The position numbers and the translations under genes were made by a program. 46,116 nt of DNA from an uncultured Clostridia bacterium. Lineage in GTDB: Bacteria > Bacillota > Clostridia > TANB77 > CAG-508. The stretch is from the NCBI GenBank assembly GCA_947626025.1, contig CANQQQ010000011.1:1-46116 (forward strand). Direction: 5' to 3'. Every line of letters begins with the position of its first letter. Positions within the stretch are counted from its first letter, which is position 1. Shown in pieces: positions 34,361 to 42,194 of this stretch. The notes under the pieces were generated by a model, which saw only the letters and a list, made by a program, of their open reading frames with translations, made no database searches and was not told where the DNA came from.

Positions 34361-35073
34361 GAATATTCCCTTCTCCTTCTTTTTTTTTGAAACATTATAC
34401 TTTCATATCGATTATTTTTTCCTATCACTACATGATCTAATAATTCTATGCCCATTATATCTGCTGCTTCATAAATTCTATCAGTTGTCCTAAAGTCTTG
34501 TTCACTAGGTGTTGGATCGCCACTTGGATGATTATGTATTAATATTATTTTAGGTGCTTGCATTTTTACAGGTTCTGCCAATACTGTTTTTGGCTCTAAT
34601 ACTGCATAGTTAGTTCCACCTATTGATAAGTCTATGATTTTTATTATTATATTTTTTGAATTAAGGATAATTAGTTTTGCAATTTCTCTATCTTCATTAG
34701 ACATTTCACTCATAAATATTTTTGCAATGTCTTCTGTTGTTTTTATTTTTTGCTCAGTAGTTTTAATAGGACTAAGCATCCTCTTTGATAATTCAGATAT
34801 TGCTAATATTTGTAATGCTTTTACCCTCCCTATGCCTTTTATAGATGTTAATTCATTTATTGTTAATTCCCCAAGAAAGGTTAAATTATTCTTATCTTTT
34901 TTATTATTTAATGCAAGTATCTTTTGTGCTAAATTTAGTGCTGAGTCTTGCTTTGTTCCTGTCTTTATAATTATTGCCAATAGTTCTGTATTAGATAACT
35001 TTTTTGCTCCATACATTTCAAGTTTTTCGTATGGTTTTTCACTATCTGGAAGCTCTTTCATTTTTATCGTCAT
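34357..35073 (-). CDS. radC: RadC family protein (JAB/MPN domain)
   Basis: 238 residues. An N-terminal helix-hairpin-helix part (LTSIKGIGRVKALQILAISE) is followed by the JAB metal-binding domain with LIHNHPSGDPTPSEQD and ELLDHVVIGKNNRYES. The residues expected for Zn binding (His-x-His, Asp) are present. Despite the name, a role in DNA repair is not established for the family. radC next to mreBCD is a classic Firmicutes arrangement. The C-terminus is basic (KKRRRREYS). Confidence 0.95.
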   Translation of the reverse strand: MTIKMKELPDSEKPYEKLEMYGAKKLSNTELLAIIIKTGTKQDSALNLAQKILALNNKKDKNNLTFLGELTINELTSIKGIGRVKALQILAISELSKRMLSPIKTTEQKIKTTEDIAKIFMSEMSNEDREIAKLIILNSKNIIIKIIDLSIGGTNYAVLEPKTVLAEPVKMQAPKIILIHNHPSGDPTPSEQDFRTTDRIYEAADIMGIELLDHVVIGKNNRYESIMFQKKRRRREYS

Positions 35074-35154
35074 ATTTCTTCTTCCTCTCTTTTTATTTTT
35101 GCCCCCAAATTTTATAGTGTTTGCATTATTTTAATTATGTCCTCTAATTTTTAT

Positions 35155-35412
35155 TTAAAATTTTCTGTATAAGAATATTGCTATTGCTAGTCCTAAAATG
35201 CTAGCTATATTTATTTTAAATGTTAGACCAAATGTTAAGACAATAACCCCCATATCTAAAGTTATTGGAGATGTTAATCCAAAGTTACTTCCATAACCAA
35301 ACCACCAAAGTGCGTCTATGTTTGCTACTAATTCTCCTATTAAACTTCCTAATACTATTCCACATAATATGAATATCATAAGAATCCATATGTTTTTTTC
35401 TTTTGTTGCCAT
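35155..35412 (-). CDS. DUF4321 family small membrane protein
   Basis: 85 residues, two to three TM segments: WILMIFILCGIVLGSLIGEL, DMGVIVLTFGLTFKINIASI and LGLAIAIFLYRKF. The pattern LGSLIGEL ... LDxGV..LTFGL..K.N.ASILGL..A..LYR is that of DUF4321 proteins, often encoded near radC or maf in clostridia. Function unknown. It is the first gene of the radC-mre operon, 80 bp ahead of radC, with AGAAAGAGG before the ATG. Confidence 0.88.
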   Translation of the reverse strand: MATKEKNIWILMIFILCGIVLGSLIGELVANIDALWWFGYGSNFGLTSPITLDMGVIVLTFGLTFKINIASILGLAIAIFLYRKF

Positions 35413-35480
35413 ATTAATACCTCTTTCTTATAATTTACTATTTTTCTTACGGATTTCTACGAAACCAGTTTATCCCTAAT

Positions 35481-35509
35481 ATTATATATTGTTACCAATA
35501 ATTTTTCAA
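35481..35509 (-). promoter_or_regulatory. Promoter of the DUF4321-radC-mre operon
   Basis: Minus strand TTGAAA, 17 bp, TATAAT, ~70 nt upstream of the DUF4321 start. A second possible promoter on the same strand lies further up (TTGACA, 17 bp, TATAGA, about 35647-35675). Confidence 0.7.
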
Positions 35510-35605
35510 TAGAAATCTAACAATTTATGAATTTTTCTATATTTTAATTACCAAATTTTGTGCCTTTATTTTTGTATGATAAAGTATTATAATTATTATA
35601 TAGGG

Positions 35606-35675
35606 TTGACATAAATATAGCTTTGTTTTAATTTGCTCAAAGAGTATCTATATTTATCATTTTGGATAATGTCAA
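35606..35675 (+). repeat. Nested inverted repeat in the mecA leader
   Basis: TTGACAT (35606-35612) pairs with ATGTCAA (35669-35675). ATAAATATAG (35611-35620) pairs with CTATATTTAT (35648-35657). CTTTG (35621-35625) pairs with CAAAG (35638-35642), leaving a 5-nt AGTAT bulge. It ends 36 nt before the mecA start. Both arms of the outer repeat also read TTGACA, one on each strand, so it may be a dyad-organised divergent promoter region as well as a leader hairpin. Confidence 0.5.
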
Positions 35676-35711
35676 AGTTAACTAAAATATACTGAAGGAA
35701 TGATTTTATTT

Positions 35712-36308
35712 ATGGAAATTAAACAGTTGCGTGAAGATAAATATGAAGTTGTTTTACATATTGATGATTTAGAAAAATTTAATATTGACTTTATAGAATT
35801 TATGTCTTCTAAAATTGAAGATCTTGAACTTTTTTCTATTATGCTTAATTATTTAGATAAATTTTGTAATTTTACCTTAAAAAATAAAAAAATTATTTTT
35901 GAAACTTTTTTTATAGATAATTCTTATTTTTTAATCGAATTTTATATTATAGGAATTCTTTCGCAAGATGGGAGCTTTATATCTAAAGCTGGAAATAGTA
36001 TATCCGTAGCTGATACCCCATCTTTAGTATTCCGATTTTCTTGTTTTGATTTTCTTTGTGATTTCTTTAATTATATAGTAAATATTGAAAGAAAAAAATT
36101 TTTATTGAATTTTTTTAAAATTTTTAAATATAAAAATAATTATTATATAATTATTGATAATTCGATTTTTTTAACTAAGTTATATGATTTTATATTTTTA
36201 CAAATTGCAGAGTTCGCTGAGTTTGTTTCTTGTTCAGAAATTTTTGCCAGAAGGCTTACGGAATTAGGGTGTTTCGTCAATATAATGGATTTTAAAAGTT
36301 TGAACTAA
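35712..36308 (+). CDS. mecA: MecA-like adaptor protein
   Basis: 198 residues. The N-terminal part MEIKQLREDKYEVVLHIDDL followed by EKFNIDFIEFM fits the MecA start (M.I..i...kI.v.ls.eDLe.r.id...fMy). The C-terminal part (FRFSCFDFLCDFFNYI; FKIFKYKNNYYIIID; LQIAEFAEFVSCSEIFARRL; TELGCFVNIMDFK) fits the ClpC-binding half (lYKYn.kYYLil ... EyGe). MecA proteins deliver substrates to ClpCP. The family begins with M-x-I-x, so I prefer ATG 35712 over 35700, where GAAGGA would be only 1-2 nt away. Sequence conservation is low, so the assignment is probable, not certain. Confidence 0.72.
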   Translation: MEIKQLREDKYEVVLHIDDLEKFNIDFIEFMSSKIEDLELFSIMLNYLDKFCNFTLKNKKIIFETFFIDNSYFLIEFYIIGILSQDGSFISKAGNSISVADTPSLVFRFSCFDFLCDFFNYIVNIERKKFLLNFFKIFKYKNNYYIIIDNSIFLTKLYDFIFLQIAEFAEFVSCSEIFARRLTELGCFVNIMDFKSLN

Positions 36309-36352
36309 TTTTTCTATTTTAAGTCTTTAATATTATTAAATAATAAATTTTT

Positions 36353-36387
36353 AAAATAAGGACACAGATTTTCTGTGCCCTTATTTT
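36353..36387. terminator. Bidirectional terminator between mecA and sspF
   Basis: AAAATAAGGACACAGA and TCTGTGCCCTTATTTT form a ~15-bp stem with one A-C mismatch on the plus strand (a G-U pair on the minus strand). T runs follow on both strands. It serves the convergent mecA and sspF genes. Confidence 0.85.
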
Positions 36388-36403
36388 TTATTATTTTATT
36401 AAA

Positions 36404-36571
36404 TTATTGTGTTTTTCTGTTTGCTATTTCAATGGCTTTTGTTACAATATTACCACATGTTTTTGAAGATACATTTCCCCATCCACCATCTTTTCTTACT
36501 TCGTCATAAACTCCTAATTCTTTTGCTATTTCTTCTTTTAATTTATCTGACATTAATCCTTTTCTAGACAT
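36404..36571 (-). CDS. sspF: Small acid-soluble spore protein, alpha/beta type (SspF-like); absent from the ORF track
   Basis: 55 residues, too short for the supplied track: MSRKGLMSDKLKEEIAKELG, VYDEVRKDGGWGNVSSKTCG, NIVTKAIEIANRKTQ. It aligns along its whole length with Bacillus SspF ([43 protein letters not shown]). SASPs coat DNA in the dormant spore and protect it. AAGGAG lies ~13 nt before the ATG. A sigma-G promoter is expected, but I cannot call one in the AT-only region upstream. It sits next to ypeB-sleB, making a small spore gene cluster. Confidence 0.92.
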   Translation of the reverse strand: MSRKGLMSDKLKEEIAKELGVYDEVRKDGGWGNVSSKTCGNIVTKAIEIANRKTQ

Positions 36572-36603
36572 ATTTATTTTTCTCCTTACGAGAAGATATT
36601 TAA

Positions 36604-36745
36604 ATTATAATTTATTTAAATTTTTAATAATTATTTATTATTTTATTTATTATTATTTTTTATTTAATTTATTTATTTTTTAATTTATTTTTTATTATTT
36701 TTTTATTTATTTTATTATTAATTATTTTTTTATTTTATAATTTAT
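36604..36745. other. Nearly pure A/T low-complexity tract
   Basis: About 140 bases made of TTATTTATTTTA-like repeats with almost no G or C, between sspF and ypeB. No coding potential and no clear hairpin; it probably contains the sspF promoter. Confidence 0.5.
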
Positions 36746-36839
36746 TTTTTTCTTCTCAGTATTATTATTTCTATTTTTTTATTTATTATGCACATGGTGA
36801 TTTTATTTTTCTGGAAATAGTTTCTATTTTTATAAAATT

Positions 36840-38201
36840 TTATGTCGTTAATGTTCCATTTGGTGTATTAATAATTACTAATATATCTTCTTCTTTTCCT
36901 GTTGTTGCATTTATATATACTAAGAATTCATTGTCTCCTAGTTTCCCTTGAAATTCCCAACAATATATTTCAGTATCGTATTCTGTCGGTATTATTGCTA
37001 GTCTTTCGCTTGTAAGCTCTAAACTTTTATTTATTTTTTGTCTTGCTTCGTCTACACTTATTGTGTTTTGAGCAAATTCTCTCACCGTATGGCAATTTAA
37101 ATATCCACTTGATTCAAATCCTAGTATTTCTCCATCATCTAATGCTATTTTTACTTTTATTAAGTCAGGATAACATATTACTCCATCTTGTTGGTATGCA
37201 TAATTTATTGTTATCATTCCTGATTGAGTAAGATAATAGTTTTCTTTCATATTTGAATATCCATTTGCTTCTAAAAATTTTAATGCTCTTTCATTTGCCT
37301 CATCTGCTGATATTATTTCTTCCTCTACATCTCTATTATAATTCATATATACTACATGTCCACCTTTTTGTGAGACAGATATTACCATTTGATTTTCTTC
37401 ATCATCATTCAATTTTATAGAAAAATCATATGAAGGTATATTTCCATTTTCTGATAGACCATTTCCTGTTATTTCTTTTATTTTATCTTCTCCTATAAAT
37501 TTTTTTGCAATTTCTTTTGCTTTTTCTTCATCTATGTCTTCTCCTGTTAATCCTCTTCTTTCTCTACTTGTCATGTGTTCTGAAAATGCTCCATCATATA
37601 TTAACCCAGTATAATCATGGAATGTTCCTTCAATAGAGTTAAAACTGTCCTTAGACAGATTGCTTACTTCTTGTGCTAAGTCTGCTCCTTGTTTTCCTGT
37701 TAATTCTTTCCAACTTATTGTTCCATTATTTAATTCGTTTGAAAGTTCATTTAACGCATCTTTTAATTGTACACTATATTCATGCATACTTATCAAGTTA
37801 TCTAGTTCTTCTTGTGATAGTTCTTCGTTATTTATATTTTTTCTTGATAATGAGTAGCTATAGTCACTTACTTGATTTAAGAATTTCGCAGCGTTTGATA
37901 ATCCTTCTGTTGATATTGGTATTTGCGATAAATATGTGCCTGCTAAATTTGCTTCTCTCCACACATATGTTAATGTTTCTGCACCATGTTCTGCAGATGT
38001 AGATATTGCTGATTTTGCTAAATATGTTTCCATACTATCTACATAATTGATGAATTCGTAAAATGAATAATTATATGAATTTTCCATTGCTAGTTCATAT
38101 TTATGGTTATTTTTATATAACTCAACTCCTAAAACAATTGCTACAACTAATATTATTAATATTAAAATTGTTGTACCATATTTTTTTAACCAATCTTTCA
38201 T
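36840..38201 (-). CDS. ypeB: Germination protein YpeB
   Basis: 453 residues, the family's normal length. N-terminal TM helix (about 11-28, TILILIILVVAIVLGVELY), a long helical region (about 35-210), then PepSY-like repeats: EKAKEIAKKFIG, ADEANERALKFLEANGY, VDEARQKINKSLEL, each followed by a beta segment. YpeB is needed for SleB to be stably placed in the spore. It follows sleB by 69 bp, the conserved sleB-ypeB operon order. GAAAGGTAGGAT precedes the ATG. Confidence 0.95.
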   Translation of the reverse strand: MKDWLKKYGTTILILIILVVAIVLGVELYKNNHKYELAMENSYNYSFYEFINYVDSMETYLAKSAISTSAEHGAETLTYVWREANLAGTYLSQIPISTEGLSNAAKFLNQVSDYSYSLSRKNINNEELSQEELDNLISMHEYSVQLKDALNELSNELNNGTISWKELTGKQGADLAQEVSNLSKDSFNSIEGTFHDYTGLIYDGAFSEHMTSRERRGLTGEDIDEEKAKEIAKKFIGEDKIKEITGNGLSENGNIPSYDFSIKLNDDEENQMVISVSQKGGHVVYMNYNRDVEEEIISADEANERALKFLEANGYSNMKENYYLTQSGMITINYAYQQDGVICYPDLIKVKIALDDGEILGFESSGYLNCHTVREFAQNTISVDEARQKINKSLELTSERLAIIPTEYDTEIYCWEFQGKLGDNEFLVYINATTGKEEDILVIINTPNGTLTT

Positions 38202-38270
38202 TTTTATATCCTACCTTTCTCAGTTACAAATTAAGTTTAAAAAATTGTTTACTTTTATTTTTTAAACTTT

Positions 38271-38738
38271 TTATTTACAAAATTTATGCTTTCCAATTGT
38301 TGTTATTTCTTGTCTTGACCATATCCATTTACTCGTTGCTGTACTTGGATTAAAGTAATATAGTGCTCCATGTGTGGGATCCCACCCATTTAAAGCATCT
38401 TGTGCAGCTTTTACTACTGATGAACTTTCATCTATCGGTACATTTATTTGTCCATCAGATACTGCTGTAAATGCACCGCTTTGGTATATTACTCCTGCTA
38501 TTGTATTTGGAAAACTTGAACTGCTTACTCTATTTAAAATAACTGCTCCAACTGCTACCTGTCCTTCATATGGTTCTCCCCTTGCTTCTCCATTTATTGC
38601 TCTTGCCATTAGTTGCAAATCTGAAGTTGAACCTGCATTTGATGCACCATAGGTTCTATCAATTTTATTGATTAATTTTATATTTAATAATAATAATAAA
38701 ATTAATAATATTGTTATAATTATTGTTCTCTTTTTCAT
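38271..38738 (-). CDS. sleB: Spore cortex-lytic enzyme SleB (catalytic domain only)
   Basis: 155 residues from the preferred start. Signal/TM segment (KKRTIIITILLILLLLLNIKL), then the Hydrolase_2 domain: MARAINGEARGEPYEGQVAV, GAVILNRVSSSSFPNTI, GALYYFNPSTATSKWIWSR and GKHKFC. The Glu in INGEARGE is the presumed catalytic residue of this lytic transglycosylase, which degrades spore cortex during germination. The N-terminal peptidoglycan-binding domain of Bacillus SleB is absent. ATG 38738 has GAGGAAG in front; the track's ATG 38798 adds 20 Lys/Asn residues and has only AAAGAAAA, but cannot be excluded. Confidence 0.93.
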   Translation of the reverse strand: MKKRTIIITILLILLLLLNIKLINKIDRTYGASNAGSTSDLQLMARAINGEARGEPYEGQVAVGAVILNRVSSSSFPNTIAGVIYQSGAFTAVSDGQINVPIDESSSVVKAAQDALNGWDPTHGALYYFNPSTATSKWIWSRQEITTIGKHKFCK

Positions 38739-38916
38739 TTTCTTCCTCACTTTATATTTTTTGTTTTTATTTTGCTTATTTTTTGATAATTTATTCATTT
38801 TTCTTTAATAAATATGTGATTGCTTAAATTTCAAACATGTCAAAATTAATATTAGTATAGTAATTTACTAATTTTAATGATATAATTTTGATATATTATG
38901 AAAGAGGGATTTAAAT

Positions 38917-40044
38917 ATGAAAAAAGCTTTGATTTTTTATGCTTGCTATGGTGGTGGTCATATTAGTGCAGCTAATTCTATTAAAGAATGCATTGAAGCT
39001 TACTACCCTGATATTGAGCCTATCACTGTTGATTTTATGGATTACTTGAATAAAGCTATTGATAAATTAACTACTACCGCATATGAGGAAATGGCAAAAA
39101 AAGTTCCTTCTCTTTGGGGAACTGTTTATATGAAATCGGAAAAAGGTCCTCTTGCACGTCTTAGTATAGATTCAAATAAACTTTTGGCACTTAAGTTACA
39201 TTTTCTAATAAAAAAGTATAAACCTGATTATATAATTTCTACACATCCTTTTTCTTCACAGATGTGCGCTTATTTAAAGAAAAAGAATAAATTGCCTCGT
39301 GTGAAACTTGCAACAATAATGACAGATTTCGCATCTCATGATCAATGGTTAGTTGGTTATAAATATATTAACTATTTTTTCGTAGCTCATAATTCTATGA
39401 AAAAATCTCTTGAGAAAAAAGGTATATCTAAAAATAAAATTTTTGCTACTGGAATTCCTTTATCTAACCGTTTTTTCCTAGATTACGATAGAGATGCTTT
39501 ATTTAAGGATTTTAAGTTAAATAATAATAAATTTACTATTTTATTTTTTGCTGGTGGTAGATTTGGTTTAGCTAAAAAAAGTACGTATAAAATTTTAGAA
39601 GATATTGCTAGGTATATGGATAATATTCAAGTTGTTGCTATTGCTGGTAAAAATAAAAAAATGTATCATTCTTTTAATGAAATAGTTACTAAATATAATC
39701 GAAAAGATGATATAAAAGTATTAGAGTTTACTGATAAAGTTCCAGAACTTATGCATATCTCTGATATTGTTATTTCTAAACCTGGTGGACTTACTACTTC
39801 TGAATGTCTTGCATGTGGATTACCGATGATTGTTATTAACCCTATACCAGGTCAAGAGGAACAAAATGCTCAGTTTTTAGTGAACTCAAATTTAGCTTTT
39901 TGGATTAAAGATGATGATAATCCTTTAGGTGTTATTTTTAAAGTTGTTAATAATAAAGATGTTCTTAATAATTTAAGAAATAATGCAAGTAAGTTTGCAA
40001 AAAGGAATTCTACAAAAGAAATTTGTAAAATATTATTTGGCTAA
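38917..40044 (+). CDS. ugtP: Diacylglycerol glucosyltransferase / MGDG synthase-like (GT28)
   Basis: 375 residues. The N-terminal MGDG-synthase domain starts with ALIFYACYGGGHISAANSI (glycine-rich GGGH motif) and has DYIISTHPFSSQMCAYL and ATIMTDFASHDQWLV. The GT28 C-terminal domain has ILFFAGGRFGLAKKSTYKIL and the donor-binding KPGGLTTSECLACGLPMIVI-NPIPGQEEQNAQFL. It should add a sugar from UDP-sugar to diacylglycerol on the inner membrane face, making glycolipid or a lipoteichoic acid anchor. AGAGGG lies 9 nt before the ATG. It is transcribed alone, divergent from sleB. UgtP versus another GT28 lipid glycosyltransferase cannot be settled by eye. Confidence 0.87.
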   Translation: MKKALIFYACYGGGHISAANSIKECIEAYYPDIEPITVDFMDYLNKAIDKLTTTAYEEMAKKVPSLWGTVYMKSEKGPLARLSIDSNKLLALKLHFLIKKYKPDYIISTHPFSSQMCAYLKKKNKLPRVKLATIMTDFASHDQWLVGYKYINYFFVAHNSMKKSLEKKGISKNKIFATGIPLSNRFFLDYDRDALFKDFKLNNNKFTILFFAGGRFGLAKKSTYKILEDIARYMDNIQVVAIAGKNKKMYHSFNEIVTKYNRKDDIKVLEFTDKVPELMHISDIVISKPGGLTTSECLACGLPMIVINPIPGQEEQNAQFLVNSNLAFWIKDDDNPLGVIFKVVNNKDVLNNLRNNASKFAKRNSTKEICKILFG

Positions 40045-40091
40045 AATTTTAAGAATTTCTAAGTACTATCGACCTCAAATTAATTATAATA

Positions 40092-40116
40092 AAAGTTCTC
40101 CTATGAGAAGAACTTT
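40092..40116 (+). terminator. Small hairpin after ugtP
   Basis: AAAGTTCT and AGAACTTT pair over 8 bp; little U tract follows. It may be an accessory to the stronger hairpin just downstream. Confidence 0.35.
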
Positions 40117-40126
40117 ACTACAATAT

Positions 40127-40162
40127 AAAAGGACTTATCTATATGTTGTGATAAGTCCTTTT
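40127..40162. terminator. Bidirectional terminator between ugtP and the M23 gene
   Basis: AAAAGGACTTATC and GATAAGTCCTTTT pair perfectly over 13 bp with a 10-nt loop. T runs on the plus strand (TTTTTATTTTT) and TTTTATATT on the minus strand serve the convergent genes. Confidence 0.9.
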
Positions 40163-40167
40163 TATTT

Positions 40168-41145
40168 TTATAAATATAATTCTGGATTATATGCAACCCC
40201 ATTTACTCTAATTTCAAAATGACAGTGGCTTCCATATGAACGTCCTGTGTTACCAGCTTTTGCAATTAATTCTCCTGCTGATACTGTTTGTCCTACTGTA
40301 CATTGTATTTTACTATTGTGTGCATAGTATGTTTGAACTCCATTTCCATGTGATATTATTACTAAATATCCATATCCTCCTGAATTCCATCCTGCAAATG
40401 TTACAGTTCCTGGTGCAGAAGCATATACATTTGTTCCTGTTGGAACTGCGAAGTCTGTTCCTGCATGTTGTCTTCCCCATCTTGTTCCAAATCTTGATGA
40501 TATACGTGGAGAATCTACTGGATATCTAAATGACATCGCTATATTAGGTCCTGTTTTTGATCTTGAATTTGCTACACTAGTATTTGTAGATGAAACTACT
40601 GCTGTAGATGATACTTTCTTTTTATTATATAATGCAGCAACTGCTTCTTCCGTTTGTTTTAATTCTCCTAATTCTACACTATATCTTTCTATTATTGATA
40701 AACTATCTACATTGGCACTATTTTTAGCTTTTAACTCATTAACAGCTTCTTGTGCTTCTTGGAAAGTTGATACACTTAATTGATCTTCATTGTTCATTGC
40801 TATTGCATAATATTTATAGTATACAGTTCCAGATTCTTTTACTCTATTAAATATCTCTTCATCATTTGTGACTACATCTTTTTTTAACATACATAGTTGA
40901 TATGTTGGTACACTGTCTAGTAATACAAATGCAACATGTTCTCCTTCGCCTTCTTGATATGCATTTATTCTTTCTTGTAACTTTTGTTTATCTTCGCTAT
41001 AGCCTACAAATTCTCCGTCTATGTATACTTCATATATTGGCTTGTATAGGAATACTATTATTCCTGTTATTAATAATGCTGCTATAATAAAAATTGCTAT
41101 AAATTTTACTGACGCTCTTAATGCTACTAGCGTTCTTCTTATCAT
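40168..41145 (-). CDS. Membrane-anchored M23 family metallopeptidase
   Basis: 325 residues. TM helix at about 14-36 ([20 protein letters not shown]), an ~150-residue extracytoplasmic region with helices, a Ser/Thr/Val linker, and a C-terminal LytM/M23 domain (about 215-325). Zn ligands are visible: HAGTDFA (His, Asp) and HCHFE (His), plus YYAHNS. It should cleave peptide bridges in peptidoglycan or hold a SpoIIQ-like role; I cannot choose between them. It overlaps recR by 4 bp, which is an unusual partner, and is the last gene of the SRP-dnaX operon. Confidence 0.9.
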   Translation of the reverse strand: MIRRTLVALRASVKFIAIFIIAALLITGIIVFLYKPIYEVYIDGEFVGYSEDKQKLQERINAYQEGEGEHVAFVLLDSVPTYQLCMLKKDVVTNDEEIFNRVKESGTVYYKYYAIAMNNEDQLSVSTFQEAQEAVNELKAKNSANVDSLSIIERYSVELGELKQTEEAVAALYNKKKVSSTAVVSSTNTSVANSRSKTGPNIAMSFRYPVDSPRISSRFGTRWGRQHAGTDFAVPTGTNVYASAPGTVTFAGWNSGGYGYLVIISHGNGVQTYYAHNSKIQCTVGQTVSAGELIAKAGNTGRSYGSHCHFEIRVNGVAYNPELYL

Positions 41146-41744
41146 ATTTCTCTTCTCCCTTCAAGTGCTTTTGTTAACGTAATTTCATCTGTATATTCTA
41201 TATCTCCTCCAACTGGAACTCCGTGAGCAATTCTTGTGACTTTTGTTCCAAATGGCTTAATCAGTTTTGATAAATACATTGCTGTTGCTTCGCCTTCTAC
41301 CCTAGGGTTTGTTGCTATTATTACTTCTTGTATTTTTTCATCACCGGCTAATCTATTTAATAGTTCTTTTATTTTTATGTCCTCTGGTCCAATGCCATTC
41401 ATTGGTGAAATTGAACCGTGTAGTACATGATATACTCCCTTAAATTCATGTGTCCTTTCCATTGCAATTACATCTTTAACATCTTCTACTACACAAATTA
41501 TTGAATGGTCTCTGTTCTGATTTCCGCAAATCGGACACGGATCCACATCTGATATATTATAACATTTTGAACAATATTTCAAGTTTTTCTTTGCATTTAT
41601 TATAGAATTTATAAATTCTTGTGTTTCTTCATCACTCGCATTTAACATATAAAAAGCTAATCTTGCGGCTGTCTTACTTCCTATACTTGGTAGTTTTGCA
41701 AAGCTCTCTATTAATTTTTCTATTGATGGTGAGTAGTACGACAT
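41142..41744 (-). CDS. recR: Recombination mediator RecR
   Basis: 200 residues, family length. HhH region ([18 protein letters not shown]), zinc finger ([19 protein letters not shown]), Toprim domain ([41 protein letters not shown]), and the C-terminal [29 protein letters not shown]. It works with RecF/RecO in loading RecA. Downstream of ybaB, the usual order. Confidence 0.97.
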   Translation of the reverse strand: MSYYSPSIEKLIESFAKLPSIGSKTAARLAFYMLNASDEETQEFINSIINAKKNLKYCSKCYNISDVDPCPICGNQNRDHSIICVVEDVKDVIAMERTHEFKGVYHVLHGSISPMNGIGPEDIKIKELLNRLAGDEKIQEVIIATNPRVEGEATAMYLSKLIKPFGTKVTRIAHGVPVGGDIEYTDEITLTKALEGRREI

Positions 41745-41834
41745 TTTTATACCTCTTTTATATTTGTTTTAGCATTTTGTATTTTTTTACACAAATTTAA
41801 TTTATTATATATCAAACGAAAATAAATTTCAAGA

Positions 41835-42179
41835 TTACATAAGTCCTGGTATATTATATTTCCCTAATGAAATAGCTTGTGCATCATCAACCTTTCTTAA
41901 GGCTTCATTTACGCAAGTTAATATTAAATCTTGTAGCATTTCTACATCTTCTGGATCAACAACTTCTTGTTTGATTTTAATTGATTTTACTACTTTTGCT
42001 CCTGTTACGGTTACTTCTATTGCCCCTCCTCCTGCTGTTGCCGAAAATTCTTTTGCTACTAATTCTTCTTGTGATTTTTCAACATCTGCTTGCATTTTTT
42101 TTGCTTCTTTCATTAGTTGATTAATATTCATACCTCCAAATCCATTCATTCCTCCTGGAAATCCTCCTCTTTTTGCCAT
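41835..42179 (-). CDS. ebfC: YbaB/EbfC family nucleoid-associated protein
   Basis: 114 residues. A Gly/Met/Phe-rich start (AKRGGFPGGMNGFGGMNINQ) then the YbaB core: LMKEAKKMQADVEKSQEELV, FSATAGGGAIEVTVTGAKVV, IKIKQEVVDPEDVEMLQDLI, LTCVNEALRKVDDA. A small dimeric DNA-binding protein. I prefer ATG 42179 to the track's 42188, which lies directly on the AAAGG site. 15 bp after dnaX. Confidence 0.95.
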   Translation of the reverse strand: MAKRGGFPGGMNGFGGMNINQLMKEAKKMQADVEKSQEELVAKEFSATAGGGAIEVTVTGAKVVKSIKIKQEVVDPEDVEMLQDLILTCVNEALRKVDDAQAISLGKYNIPGLM

Positions 42180-42194
42180 ATATCTCATCCTTTC

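Noticed and set aside
33870-34493. 207-aa plus-strand ORF across mreB and radC
   Set aside because: Shadow of two highly conserved genes on the other strand.
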